From Nostoc edaphicum CCNP1411 (lineage in GTDB: Bacteria; Cyanobacteriota; Cyanobacteriia; Cyanobacteriales; Nostocaceae): 64,000 nucleotides of DNA. Below the pieces are notes generated by a model. That model worked only from the letters and a program-made list of their open reading frames with translations, had not been told where the DNA came from and made no database searches. The position numbers and the translations under genes were made by a program. Each line of letters starts with the position of its first letter. Position 1 is the stretch's first letter. Location: assembly GCF_014023275.1 (NCBI RefSeq), contig NZ_CP054698.1:5789001-5853000 (forward strand). The letters are read 5' to 3'. This document shows, piece after piece, positions 18,348 through 26,131 of this stretch.

Positions 18348-19124
18348 ATGTACAGCCTAGATGTTAACTTTCTTAAAGACCGCCCAGCATACCAGAAAAA
18401 GCCTGAGAGAAAGGGAGGAATAGGGCTAAAGCTGCCTACAGGGAATATGACACCAGTGTATGTGGGAGTTGCACTAGGTGTAGGTCTTCCAGCTTTATTG
18501 GGAGTTGGTTGGTGGTTGTTACAAGGGAAGATTGTTGAGCTAGAGGGGACGATAGCACAACTAGATCAGGAAAGCAAGAGGTTAGATACAGAAATAGGAA
18601 ATCTGAATAAGATCAAAGCTGAGACGAATGCCATTAAAGGTGAAACTCAAGCTTTAGTGACTGTATTTGACCAGATTCGTCCTTGGTCAGCAATGCTGCA
18701 AGATTTGCGCGATCGCATTCCAGCAGCAGTGCAAATTGAGAACATCAAGCAAATCTCACCCACTGCGGCAGTGGCAGGGCAGCCAACAGGCAATCCCGCC
18801 GGGGGATTAGAAATTACCGGATTGGCTCGTTCATTTAACGATGTCAATGATTTCTTGTTGAGTTTACAGCAGTCTCGCTTCTTGAAGTCCACAGAAAGCA
18901 GAATTCTGACGGCATCGTTAGTAGATGCTCCCTTACCACCAGGTGGAGGTCAATCTCCTGCTGCTGTAATAATTAAGCCACCCCAGGTAGTTAAATACAC
19001 TATTCAATCGAGTATGAGCGATGTTCCAGCTTCGGAATTAATCCGAGAGTTAGAAAAAAAAGGCACAGTGGGGTTAGTTACTCGAATTCGTAATATGCAA
19101 CAAACAGGAGTCATTTCAAAATGA
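18348..19124 (+). CDS. pilN: type IV pilus assembly protein PilN
   Basis: 258 residues. A short cytoplasmic N-terminus (MYSLDVNFLKDRP) contains the PilM-binding type of motif (here DVNFLKDR), followed by one membrane helix (about 36-58) and a periplasmic coiled coil plus ferredoxin-like domain. With PilO it forms the inner-membrane alignment complex of the pilus. The stop overlaps the pilO start (ATGA), so translation is coupled. Confidence 0.93.
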   Translation: MYSLDVNFLKDRPAYQKKPERKGGIGLKLPTGNMTPVYVGVALGVGLPALLGVGWWLLQGKIVELEGTIAQLDQESKRLDTEIGNLNKIKAETNAIKGETQALVTVFDQIRPWSAMLQDLRDRIPAAVQIENIKQISPTAAVAGQPTGNPAGGLEITGLARSFNDVNDFLLSLQQSRFLKSTESRILTASLVDAPLPPGGGQSPAAVIIKPPQVVKYTIQSSMSDVPASELIRELEKKGTVGLVTRIRNMQQTGVISK

Positions 19125-19888
19125 CGCTGAGTGATGATTTAAATTTTGCTGAACATGGCGGAGAATTCGATTCGGAAACGCCAGCCCACCCCGTGGTATT
19201 TGGTATTGCCTTCACACCAAAAATTATTGGGATCTTAGTGGGGGTAATTGGTTTAGCAGGAGCAGGTTATATATTGTTAAACCTGCTGATGCCAGCTTGG
19301 GAAAGCTATCAGCAGCAGCAAGCAAAAAGCACTGAATTGCAAGGGCAAATTGAGCAAAAAAAAGCCAATATCAAACAGATTGAAAAAGTTAAAGACGAAC
19401 TAGCACAGGCAAAACAGCAAAAAGTTCAGGTTTTAGGTTTATTTGCTAACGAAAAAACCTTAGATACATTGTTGTTGGATCTGAACCGCTTAATAGAGTC
19501 TGGTAATACTCCAACTTCTATTAATGCAGTGAGAGCCAAACTGAAGAAATTTGTGCCTGTTTCCCAAAAACCAGAACCAGTTACCGATGGAACTCTAGGA
19601 CTACAGGTTGACGGTAAGCTGCAACGCAGCATTATCAATGCCGAAATTACAGGAACTTACGAACAAACACAATCGATAATGCGTAACATTGAGCGCTTAC
19701 AGCCTTTGTTAATAGTTAAAGATTATGTGGCAACTTTGGCTCCAGTAGAGTCAAGATCCCCATTAGATAAAACACCGATGCAGGTAGGACCAGCAGCGAT
19801 TAATACATCATTCCAATTACAGGTATTGATGCCACTTAGTCCAGAAGAAATAGCGGCAGCGGCAGCTAAAAATGCCCCGAAAAAGTAG
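19121..19888 (+). CDS. pilO: type IV pilus assembly protein PilO
   Basis: 255 residues. A membrane helix lies near residues 35-55, then a periplasmic coiled coil (about 63-105) and a pilus-type alpha/beta domain. It pairs with PilN. It starts 4 bp before the pilN stop. Cyanobacteria generally lack a recognisable PilP lipoprotein, and none is encoded between pilO and pilQ here. Confidence 0.92.
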   Translation: MTLSDDLNFAEHGGEFDSETPAHPVVFGIAFTPKIIGILVGVIGLAGAGYILLNLLMPAWESYQQQQAKSTELQGQIEQKKANIKQIEKVKDELAQAKQQKVQVLGLFANEKTLDTLLLDLNRLIESGNTPTSINAVRAKLKKFVPVSQKPEPVTDGTLGLQVDGKLQRSIINAEITGTYEQTQSIMRNIERLQPLLIVKDYVATLAPVESRSPLDKTPMQVGPAAINTSFQLQVLMPLSPEEIAAAAAKNAPKK

Positions 19889-19899
19889 TCAACTAAATC

Positions 19900-20030
19900 C
19901 AGGGCAAATAGAATTAGCGGCTACACAAGCGTTCGCCCTTGGCGTTCCCGCAGGGTAGTCCGTCTCCGCAGACTAAGAAGAAATTGAGGGTTTGAAACCC
20001 ACAGAGGTGGGTAAAGTCTCGTGTAGACGT
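19900..20030. repeat. dispersed repeat between pilO and pilQ
   Basis: The sequence around 19925-19975 (GCGTTCGCCC..GGCGTTCCCGCAGGGTAGTC) is of a palindrome-rich type seen across Nostoc genomes. It separates pilO from pilQ by about 205 bp, so pilQ may have its own promoter. Confidence 0.5.
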
Positions 20031-20093
20031 GGTTTCTGAGCGCCTACGCACAAATTGTCTGTAAACAAGGTTTTATTAGGTGAGGAATGAACT

Positions 20094-22508
20094 GTGAAAC
20101 AGCTTCACGGTAATAGTTTTATATTGAGTACTGCTGCTTTTGTATTTTTGGCAGCTCAACCAGTTTGGGCACAAATCAGCCAAGTTACTAATGTACAGTT
20201 AAATGCAGTTGATGGTGGAATTAGCGTTGCTTTGAAAACTTCTTCCGGGTCACGCCCCCAAGTTTTCACTACGAAAAGAGGCAATGCTTTAATTGCAGAT
20301 ATTATCAATACTCAATTACGATTACCACAAGGTAATAGTTTTCGTCAAGATAGCCCAGCACCAGGAATTGCCTCTGTTGAGGTTAATCAGCTTGATGCCA
20401 ATAGCATTCGGGTGACGGTAACTGGCAGTAACAACGCACCTGGCAGTCAACCCGTGGTGCGATCGCAAAATGGAATTACACTCAGCTTTAGCCCATCCAC
20501 AGGCACTACAGCATCAGCACCAACGCCAACAGCGCCAACATCGACAGCACCACCTGCTAATACCCCAGCCCAACCGGGTCAAAATTCAGGGGTTCTCGTT
20601 CCTAACCCGGAAGTCACCATTGACGGACAACCTGCACAGGCTGCTGGGCCAGGTCAACCTCTGAGTCAGGCTCCACCTTTCTTACCTAGAGCCGTCGCCC
20701 CACCGGTGGGAGATATTGCCATCTCTAATACCGATGCTTCTCCTAGCACCATTGACTTAGGAACTCAGGAACGTGTACCCCGTCTAGTCCTGCGAGATGC
20801 GCCAGTGCGTGAGGTTTTGTCATTGCTTGCCCGTGCGGCTAATTTGAACCTGGCTTATATCGGAGGTGAGCAAGCTGCTGGTGCTGCTGGTGCAGCAGTT
20901 TCTCAAACAATCTCTTTAGATATAGAAAACGAACCAGTGCAAGATGTGTTCAACTACGTCTTGCGCTTGAGTGGTTTAGAAGCTAACCGCAGTAATCGCA
21001 CAGTTTTTGTGGGGCCTAAACTACCTAATTCAACCCGTGACATGGTTATGCGTAACCTGCGACTCAATCAGGTAACGGTGGGAGTCGCCATCAACTTTTT
21101 GGTTGGCTTGGGGGCAGAAAGTGCCATCAGCCGAGAACGACAAGTTACCAGTGTTAGTGCTGTAGCTGTTGGGAATGCAGCTGCTCCCATCACACAAGCT
21201 CAGACAACTACAGAAACCAAGGTCGAAACTCAACGCGTTGATTTCAAAGACTCTAACCCATTACTGAGAGGTTTACAGGCATTAGGAGATGAACGCACTA
21301 ATTCTTTAACCTTGATTGGGCCTCCCAAGCTAGTTCAGATGGCAATGGCTCAACTAACTCAGCTTGATATCCGCCGTCGTCAAGTGGTAGTTAACGTCAA
21401 GATTATCGATGTTAATCTCAATAACACTCAGGACTATAACACTAGCTTTTCTTTTGGGATTGGCAACAACTACTTCAGCAGTGATGGTGGTGCAGCAAGT
21501 CTCAATTTTGGAGGTTCAAGACCAGCTACTAGTTCTGAAGTAGCAAACAGTGTGACTGAGACACCTACTATTACGAATCCAATTACAGGAACGCCTTTTC
21601 TTGATCCTAACAGTAGCGTATCTATTCCAGGAACTACCCCAGGTACAGTAGTAATAGACGCAAATGGTAATATTACTAGAGTTGCAAACCCAGGAAGTGG
21701 TTCTTTCTATCAACCTATTTCGCCTGGCAGCACAAACGCCTTACAACCAGGTTTCACTAATATTACTCCAGCGACCGATAACATTATTACAATAAACGCC
21801 GATGGTACATCAAGTACCACACAAGGTACTCTTGGTACGGCTACTACAGCATTGCCTTCTCTATACCAATTTCCCAAACGTCTTCTCAGTAGCTTGCAAG
21901 CTCAAGTGACAAATGGCAATGCCAAGATTTTGACTGACCCAACCTTAATTGTCCAAGAAGGTCAGCAGGCTCTTGTCAATCTGACTCAGGAAGTGGTGGG
22001 AAATATAACTCTCCAAACAACGGATACTTCTGGTGGTTCTAGGACAGAAAGAACAATTGAAAAACAAAAAGTTGGCTTAACCTTAAGTGTGAAAATTGAC
22101 CGGATTGACGATAATGGATTCGTTTCTCTATCGGTTGCTCCTACAGTCAGCGCTCCCACAGCCTCACAAAGTACAGGAAATGGACAAATTGTTTTAGTCT
22201 CTGAGCGTTCCCTTACTTCTGGCTTAATTCGTTTACGAGATGGTCAGACACTAATTCTCTCAGGGATTATTCAAGACCAAGACCGGACAAGTATTTCCAA
22301 GATTCCTATTTTGGGCGATCTTCCACTGATTGGTGCGCTGTTTAGAAGTACAAATAGATCCAACCAGCGCAATGAGGTGATTGTATTACTCACACCTCAA
22401 ATTATGGATGACTCTGAAAACTCCTCCTATGGTTATAACTACAATCCCAGCCCAGAAGTGCGGCAAATCCTTGAGCGTCGAGGGTTGAAGCTTCCCGGTA
22501 GGCAATAA
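20094..22508 (+). CDS. pilQ: type IV pilus secretin PilQ
   Basis: 804 residues, GTG start after a good GTGAGGAA ribosome site. A signal peptide ends near PVWAQ. An AMIN domain (about 28-125) that binds peptidoglycan follows, then a Pro/Thr/Ala-rich linker (about 135-180), an STN-type domain (about 228-305), secretin N domains, and the C-terminal secretin beta barrel ending 'NEVIVLLTPQIM'. It forms the outer-membrane channel for the pilus. A long Ser/Thr/Asn-rich insert at about 455-580 interrupts the secretin region, a common variable loop. Confidence 0.95.
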   Translation: MKQLHGNSFILSTAAFVFLAAQPVWAQISQVTNVQLNAVDGGISVALKTSSGSRPQVFTTKRGNALIADIINTQLRLPQGNSFRQDSPAPGIASVEVNQLDANSIRVTVTGSNNAPGSQPVVRSQNGITLSFSPSTGTTASAPTPTAPTSTAPPANTPAQPGQNSGVLVPNPEVTIDGQPAQAAGPGQPLSQAPPFLPRAVAPPVGDIAISNTDASPSTIDLGTQERVPRLVLRDAPVREVLSLLARAANLNLAYIGGEQAAGAAGAAVSQTISLDIENEPVQDVFNYVLRLSGLEANRSNRTVFVGPKLPNSTRDMVMRNLRLNQVTVGVAINFLVGLGAESAISRERQVTSVSAVAVGNAAAPITQAQTTTETKVETQRVDFKDSNPLLRGLQALGDERTNSLTLIGPPKLVQMAMAQLTQLDIRRRQVVVNVKIIDVNLNNTQDYNTSFSFGIGNNYFSSDGGAASLNFGGSRPATSSEVANSVTETPTITNPITGTPFLDPNSSVSIPGTTPGTVVIDANGNITRVANPGSGSFYQPISPGSTNALQPGFTNITPATDNIITINADGTSSTTQGTLGTATTALPSLYQFPKRLLSSLQAQVTNGNAKILTDPTLIVQEGQQALVNLTQEVVGNITLQTTDTSGGSRTERTIEKQKVGLTLSVKIDRIDDNGFVSLSVAPTVSAPTASQSTGNGQIVLVSERSLTSGLIRLRDGQTLILSGIIQDQDRTSISKIPILGDLPLIGALFRSTNRSNQRNEVIVLLTPQIMDDSENSSYGYNYNPSPEVRQILERRGLKLPGRQ

Positions 22509-22549
22509 AGATAATGAGCAGGTGAGTTACCTCTGGCAAAAACTCAGAT

Positions 22550-22574
22550 CCCCGAGTTCTTTAAGAAGTCGGGG
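22550..22574 (+). terminator. probable terminator after pilQ
   Basis: CCCCGA and TCGGGG arms with an inner TTCTT/AGAA extension form a near-perfect hairpin followed by TTCTTCTTGTTG. It lies 41 bp after the pilQ stop. The sequence is also of a type repeated widely in Nostoc genomes. Confidence 0.65.
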
Positions 22575-22643
22575 TTCTTCTTGTTGACAAGTAGGATTAA
22601 GGGCTACAGGGTAGAGAAGAATGAAAATAACTTATATTACGCC

Positions 22644-22769
22644 ATGTGCAACTTTACTCTCAAACCTAACCCCCAACCCCTTCCCTACCAGGGAAGGGGA
22701 GCAAGAATCAAAGCCTCTCTCCGTTTCGGGGAGAGGTTTGGAGAGGGGTTTTAAGAATAAGTTGCACAT
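22644..22769. mobile_element. miniature inverted-repeat element
   Basis: Perfect 11-bp ends (ATGTGCAACTT / AAGTTGCACAT) enclose two internal hairpin regions built of CCAACCCCTTCCC- and CTCTCC..GGAGAGG-type sequence. The same internal family occurs at 27640-27745 and, in frame, at about 56605-56695. No clear target duplication can be seen. It ends 30 bp before the downstream Uma2 gene. Confidence 0.65.
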
Positions 22770-22798
22770 CGCATTATATTCATTTGGGAAATACTCTT

Positions 22799-23374
22799 AT
22801 GACAGCACTTACATTAAACCTCAATTCTGTAATTAAACTGACAAGAGAGCAGTTTTATCAATTGTGTGAAGAAAACCCCGATTTAAAATTAGAACGCAAT
22901 GCCCAAGGAGAGTTGATTATAATGCGACCTACAGGAGGAGAAACAGGAAAAAGTAATTCTACTATTAACGCTCAAATATGGTTCTGGAACGACCAAAATC
23001 AATTGGGGGAAGTTTTTGATTCGTCAACTGGATTTACTTTACCGTCGGGGGCTGACCGTTCTCCAGATGTTTCTTGGGTGGAAAAATCTCGTTGGGATGC
23101 TTTGACTAAAGAACAAAAAGAAAAATTTATTCCCCTCTGTCCTGATTTTGTGATCGAGATACTTTCACCTAATGACAGCTTGAAAAAAACTCAGAAAAAG
23201 ATGCAAGAGTATATCGAAAATGGTTGTCGTCTAGGTTGGTTGATCAACCGAAAAAAACAGGAAGTAGAAATTTATCGTCCAGGACAAGATGTGGAAATTT
23301 TAGAATTTCCTCAAACTATTTCCGGGGAAAGTATCTTACCTGGTTTTGTACTCAACATACAACGAATTTGGTAA
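22799..23374 (+). CDS. Uma2-family (DUF820) restriction-endonuclease-fold protein
   Basis: 191 residues of a family greatly expanded in cyanobacteria. The PD-(D/E)xK-like core is visible in 'RSPDVSWVEK' and 'PDFVIEILSPNDSLKK', followed by 'WLINRKKQEVEIY' and the ending 'ILPGFVL'. Its biological role is unknown. A TTG 15 bp upstream would extend the frame, but the ATG at 22799 fits the family start. A second Uma2 gene lies convergent 87 bp downstream. Confidence 0.85.
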   Translation: MTALTLNLNSVIKLTREQFYQLCEENPDLKLERNAQGELIIMRPTGGETGKSNSTINAQIWFWNDQNQLGEVFDSSTGFTLPSGADRSPDVSWVEKSRWDALTKEQKEKFIPLCPDFVIEILSPNDSLKKTQKKMQEYIENGCRLGWLINRKKQEVEIYRPGQDVEILEFPQTISGESILPGFVLNIQRIW

Positions 23375-23461
23375 AAGGTTCGGTGTGTGGATTTCAGTTT
23401 TCACATAATAAAACAGCCTGTGGAGTTGTGGCTACGTTGGCAGACCTCCAGCTTGAAAAAT

Positions 23462-24052
23462 CTACTCGGCGGTTAAATTCAATTCCGGGAAAGTAGGCGA
23501 GAGGATGCGATTGCTGCCTCTAAATTGAGTAACTTGGTATTCACCATCGATTAATTGATAAATAGATATAGTAGGCTGTTTGAGGTTGCCAGTGAACTTT
23601 TTAGCGCCTAGACCGAGATAATCTACAACCCAGTATTCAGGAATTCCAATGCCCTCATACTTACCCTGTTTTGTGTAGTAGTCATCATTCCAGTTGGTAC
23701 CAACTACCTCAACCACTAAGGGAATTGATGCTGCAAGGCTTACAGTTGATTCTTTTTTCCATAGCGGCTCATTCACTAAATTAGGGCGATTGAGTAATAG
23801 CACATCTGGGGAGTAAGCAGATTCCGACTTAGTTGGTTTAATAAGCGCAGTTTTGGGGATTGTATAAGGTAAATTTAATCGGTCAAATTCTACTGTTAGT
23901 TTTCTTGCTACAAAACCAACAACATCTTCATGGTCTCCCGGTGGTTGTGCCATTTCAACAATCACGCCATCATGTAATTCATACCTTCCGCCTTCGGGCC
24001 GCCAGGCTGCAAAATCTTCAAAGGTTACTAGTTTGGGTATGGCTTGAGTCAT
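23462..24052 (-). CDS. Uma2-family (DUF820) restriction-endonuclease-fold protein
   Basis: 196 residues. Segments include 'TFEDFAAWRPEGGRYELHDGVIVEMA', given here only as the family N-terminus 'FEDF..W', 'YSPDVLLLNRPNL', 'IPLVVEVVGTNW', 'EYWVVDYLG' and 'FPELNLTAE'. The nuclease-core Asp and Glu are kept. It belongs to a different branch from the convergent 191-residue Uma2 protein next to it, so the two are not a recent duplication. Function unknown. Confidence 0.85.
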   Translation of the reverse strand: MTQAIPKLVTFEDFAAWRPEGGRYELHDGVIVEMAQPPGDHEDVVGFVARKLTVEFDRLNLPYTIPKTALIKPTKSESAYSPDVLLLNRPNLVNEPLWKKESTVSLAASIPLVVEVVGTNWNDDYYTKQGKYEGIGIPEYWVVDYLGLGAKKFTGNLKQPTISIYQLIDGEYQVTQFRGSNRILSPTFPELNLTAE

Positions 24053-24529
24053 AATTTATCGCCCCTAGTAGTCGTTTCGATCATACTGCTTCCTTACCTT
24101 GGCTCGACTCGTCTGTGACTGGGAATAACTAATGGGGGTACTAGATGACTCAGCAATAATTCTTCAACAACGGTAATTAATCACAACAAATGCTGACCAT
24201 CTTCCACCTCTCCACTCCTCTGTTTTATTGGCAATAGGGGTATTTACTAGGTATTTTTTCCTACTTTTGGGGTGGTTTTTAGTGAAACAAGTACCCTAAA
24301 ATTACAAAAAATCCTGAAATCTATATAAATTAATGGTTTCATCTATCCACATCAGGCTACAACACCTTAGAATGATTCATTGAAAAGTCGAGCCGATGGG
24401 ATGTACAGCCGTTTTGAGTAAAAATACTCCCAAAGGATGATTTTTGTATTTCTGCGAACAGAGATTCCAGTACTGATGTATCAAGGTGCATCCGTAAAAA
24501 AATCTCAAGTAAACCTTCAGGAGATTGAC
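24053..24529. other. intergenic region upstream of the HU gene
   Basis: I see no gene here. A short inverted repeat GAGTA-AAAA-TACTC lies at 24416-24429. A 31-codon in-frame extension of the HU ORF (from 24437) is not conserved in HU proteins and is more likely leader sequence. The region must hold the promoters of hup and of the divergent Uma2 gene. Confidence 0.5.
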
Positions 24530-24814
24530 ATGAACAAAGGTGAATTAGTTGATGCCGTAGCTGAAAAAGCTAGTGTTACCAAGAAACAAGCGGATGCAGT
24601 CTTAACTGCCGCTCTGGAAACGATTATTGAAGCGGTTTCCTCTGGTGATAAGGTAACGTTGGTGGGATTTGGCTCATTTGAATCACGGGAACGTAAAGCC
24701 CGCGAAGGTCGCAACCCGAAAACAAATGAAAAGATGGAAATCCCAGCGACGAGGGTTCCTGCCTTCTCGGCAGGAAAACTGTTTAGAGAAAAGGTAGCAC
24801 CCCCAAAAGCATAG
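24530..24814 (+). CDS. hup: HU-family DNA-binding protein
   Basis: 94 residues, full length for HU. It bends and compacts DNA as a dimer. The N-terminal helices (MNKGELVDAVAEKASVTKK) and the beta-arm signature (GFGSFESRERKAREGRNP, then KMEIPATRVPAFSAGK) are typical. A strong AGGAG site stands 8 bp before the ATG, which decides the start over the upstream in-frame ATG at 24437. In heterocyst-formers a single HU gene (hanA) affects heterocyst development; whether this is that gene is inference. Confidence 0.94.
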   Translation: MNKGELVDAVAEKASVTKKQADAVLTAALETIIEAVSSGDKVTLVGFGSFESRERKAREGRNPKTNEKMEIPATRVPAFSAGKLFREKVAPPKA

Positions 24815-24840
24815 GTTCTGTCTTCGGGAACTCTTTTTTA

Positions 24841-25935
24841 ATGCGGCAACCTGCACACGGGGGAAATTTAGCCTGGGCAGCAGCACTGGCTGGCTGTCCC
24901 CCTGACGCTATTCTGGATTTTTCTGCTAGCATCAGCCCATTGGGGCCTCCAAACAGCGCGATCGCTGCTATACTGTCCCAAATTGGTAATCTTAAGCACT
25001 ATCCAGACCCAAACTATAGTGAACTGAGACTAGCTCTCAGTCACTTCCATCAATTGCCTCCTGAGTGGATTCTGCCGGGTAACGGCTCCGCAGAATTACT
25101 CACTTTAGTAGGTAGGGAATTAGCTCAATTAGCCGCGATAATTTTAATCACTCCAGCCTTTGGTGACTATTACCGAACCTTGGCAGCGTATAACGCTAAT
25201 GTGCTGGAGTGTCCTTTGTCATTAGTCACTGGTCATTGGTCATTGGTCATTAGTCCTTTGTCATTGGCAAAGGATAAAGGACAAAGGACAAAGGACAAAG
25301 GATTATTGCTGAATAATCCCCACAACCCAACCGGAAAACTATTTTCGCGGGACTCTATATTGCCCTACCTGGAGCAATTTGCTTTGGTTGTGGTGGATGA
25401 AGCATTTATGGATTTTGTGCCGCCTAATGAGGAACAAAGCCTGATTCCGGTGGTGCAAGAATATCCGAATTTAGTAATATTGCGATCGCTAACCAAATTT
25501 TACAGTCTTCCTGGGCTGCGATTAGGATATGCGATCGCACACCCCGACTGCCTAGCTAAATGGCAGCTATGGCGTGACCCCTGGCCTGTAAACACACTAG
25601 CGGCAGCGGCGGCAATTGCGGCACTCCAGGATAAGGAGTTTCAGCAGCAAACCTGGGCATGGCTACCACCTGCACGAAATCAACTCTTTCAGGGTTTGGC
25701 TAAAGTACCAGGATTGCAACCCGAAGCAAGTGCTGCTAACTTTTTACTTGTTGAGTCCCAAGAGTCTACGTCGCAGTTACAGCAACAATTACTCAAGCAT
25801 AATCAGATTTTAATCCGCGATTGCCTTAGTTTTAAAGAACTAGGCGATCGCTTTTTCCGGGTTGCTGTACGTGAAGAGTCCGATAACCAACGCTTACTCA
25901 CAGCGCTAGACTCAGTGCTGAGTGCTGAGTGCTGA
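24841..25935 (+). CDS. cobD: CobD-like threonine-phosphate decarboxylase (PLP enzyme)
   Basis: 364 residues, fold-type I aminotransferase family related to HisC. CobD makes (R)-1-amino-2-propanol phosphate for the cobalamin lower loop. The N-terminus 'HGGNLAWAAALAG...ILDFSASISPLGPP' is typical of CobD/CobC rather than HisC. 'NPHNPTGKL', 'VVVDEAFMDF' and the PLP Lys in 'LRSLTKFYSLPGLRLGY' are present. Residues about 125-155 (SLVTGHWSLV..KDKGQRTKDKG) are encoded by tandem repeats and form an extra loop; the C-terminus (SVLSAEC) is also repeat-derived. It starts 26 bp after hup. No other cobalamin gene is adjacent. Confidence 0.82.
   Translation: MRQPAHGGNLAWAAALAGCPPDAILDFSASISPLGPPNSAIAAILSQIGNLKHYPDPNYSELRLALSHFHQLPPEWILPGNGSAELLTLVGRELAQLAAIILITPAFGDYYRTLAAYNANVLECPLSLVTGHWSLVISPLSLAKDKGQRTKDKGLLLNNPHNPTGKLFSRDSILPYLEQFALVVVDEAFMDFVPPNEEQSLIPVVQEYPNLVILRSLTKFYSLPGLRLGYAIAHPDCLAKWQLWRDPWPVNTLAAAAAIAALQDKEFQQQTWAWLPPARNQLFQGLAKVPGLQPEASAANFLLVESQESTSQLQQQLLKHNQILIRDCLSFKELGDRFFRVAVREESDNQRLLTALDSVLSAEC
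25215..25303. repeat. tandem repeats inside the cobD-like gene
   Basis: GTCATTG/GTCATTA heptamers (about 25215-25265) are followed by AAAGGAC-type units (about 25267-25300). These are inverted relatives of each other and keep the frame open. Confidence 0.85.
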
Positions 25936-26131
25936 GTGCTGAGTGGGGAGTAGGGGAGATGAGATAATTTATCACTCTCCCCAATGCCCCATGCCCCATG
26001 CCCAATGCCCCATGCCCAATGCCCCATGCCCAATGCCCAATGCCCAATGCCCAATGCCCAATGCCCCATGCCCCATGCCCAATGCCCAATGCCCCATGCC
26101 CAATGCCCCATGCCCAATGACAAATGACAAT
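25912..26131. repeat. large heptamer array between cobD-like gene and flavoprotein gene
   Basis: AGTGCTG units (25914-25944) and then about twenty AATGCCC/CATGCCC units (25980-26117) run up to CAATGAC units (26115-26130). The array supplies the last codons of the cobD-like gene and the start codon of the next gene. Several apparent open frames on both strands here are only repeat translations. Confidence 0.92.

Noticed and set aside
19889-20093. Possible pilP gene between pilO and pilQ
   Set aside because: The gap is 205 bp of repeats with no open frame for a lipoprotein; cyanobacteria usually lack pilP.
22799-24052. The two neighbouring Uma2 genes as a restriction-like system
   Set aside because: Uma2 genes are very numerous in cyanobacteria and usually stand alone; no methylase or partner gene is present.
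24437-24529. N-terminal extension of HU
   Set aside because: The extension is not typical of HU, and a strong AGGAG site precedes the ATG at 24530.
25980-26117. Possible CRISPR array
   Set aside because: The units are contiguous 7-bp repeats without unique spacers, typical of cyanobacterial heptamer arrays.
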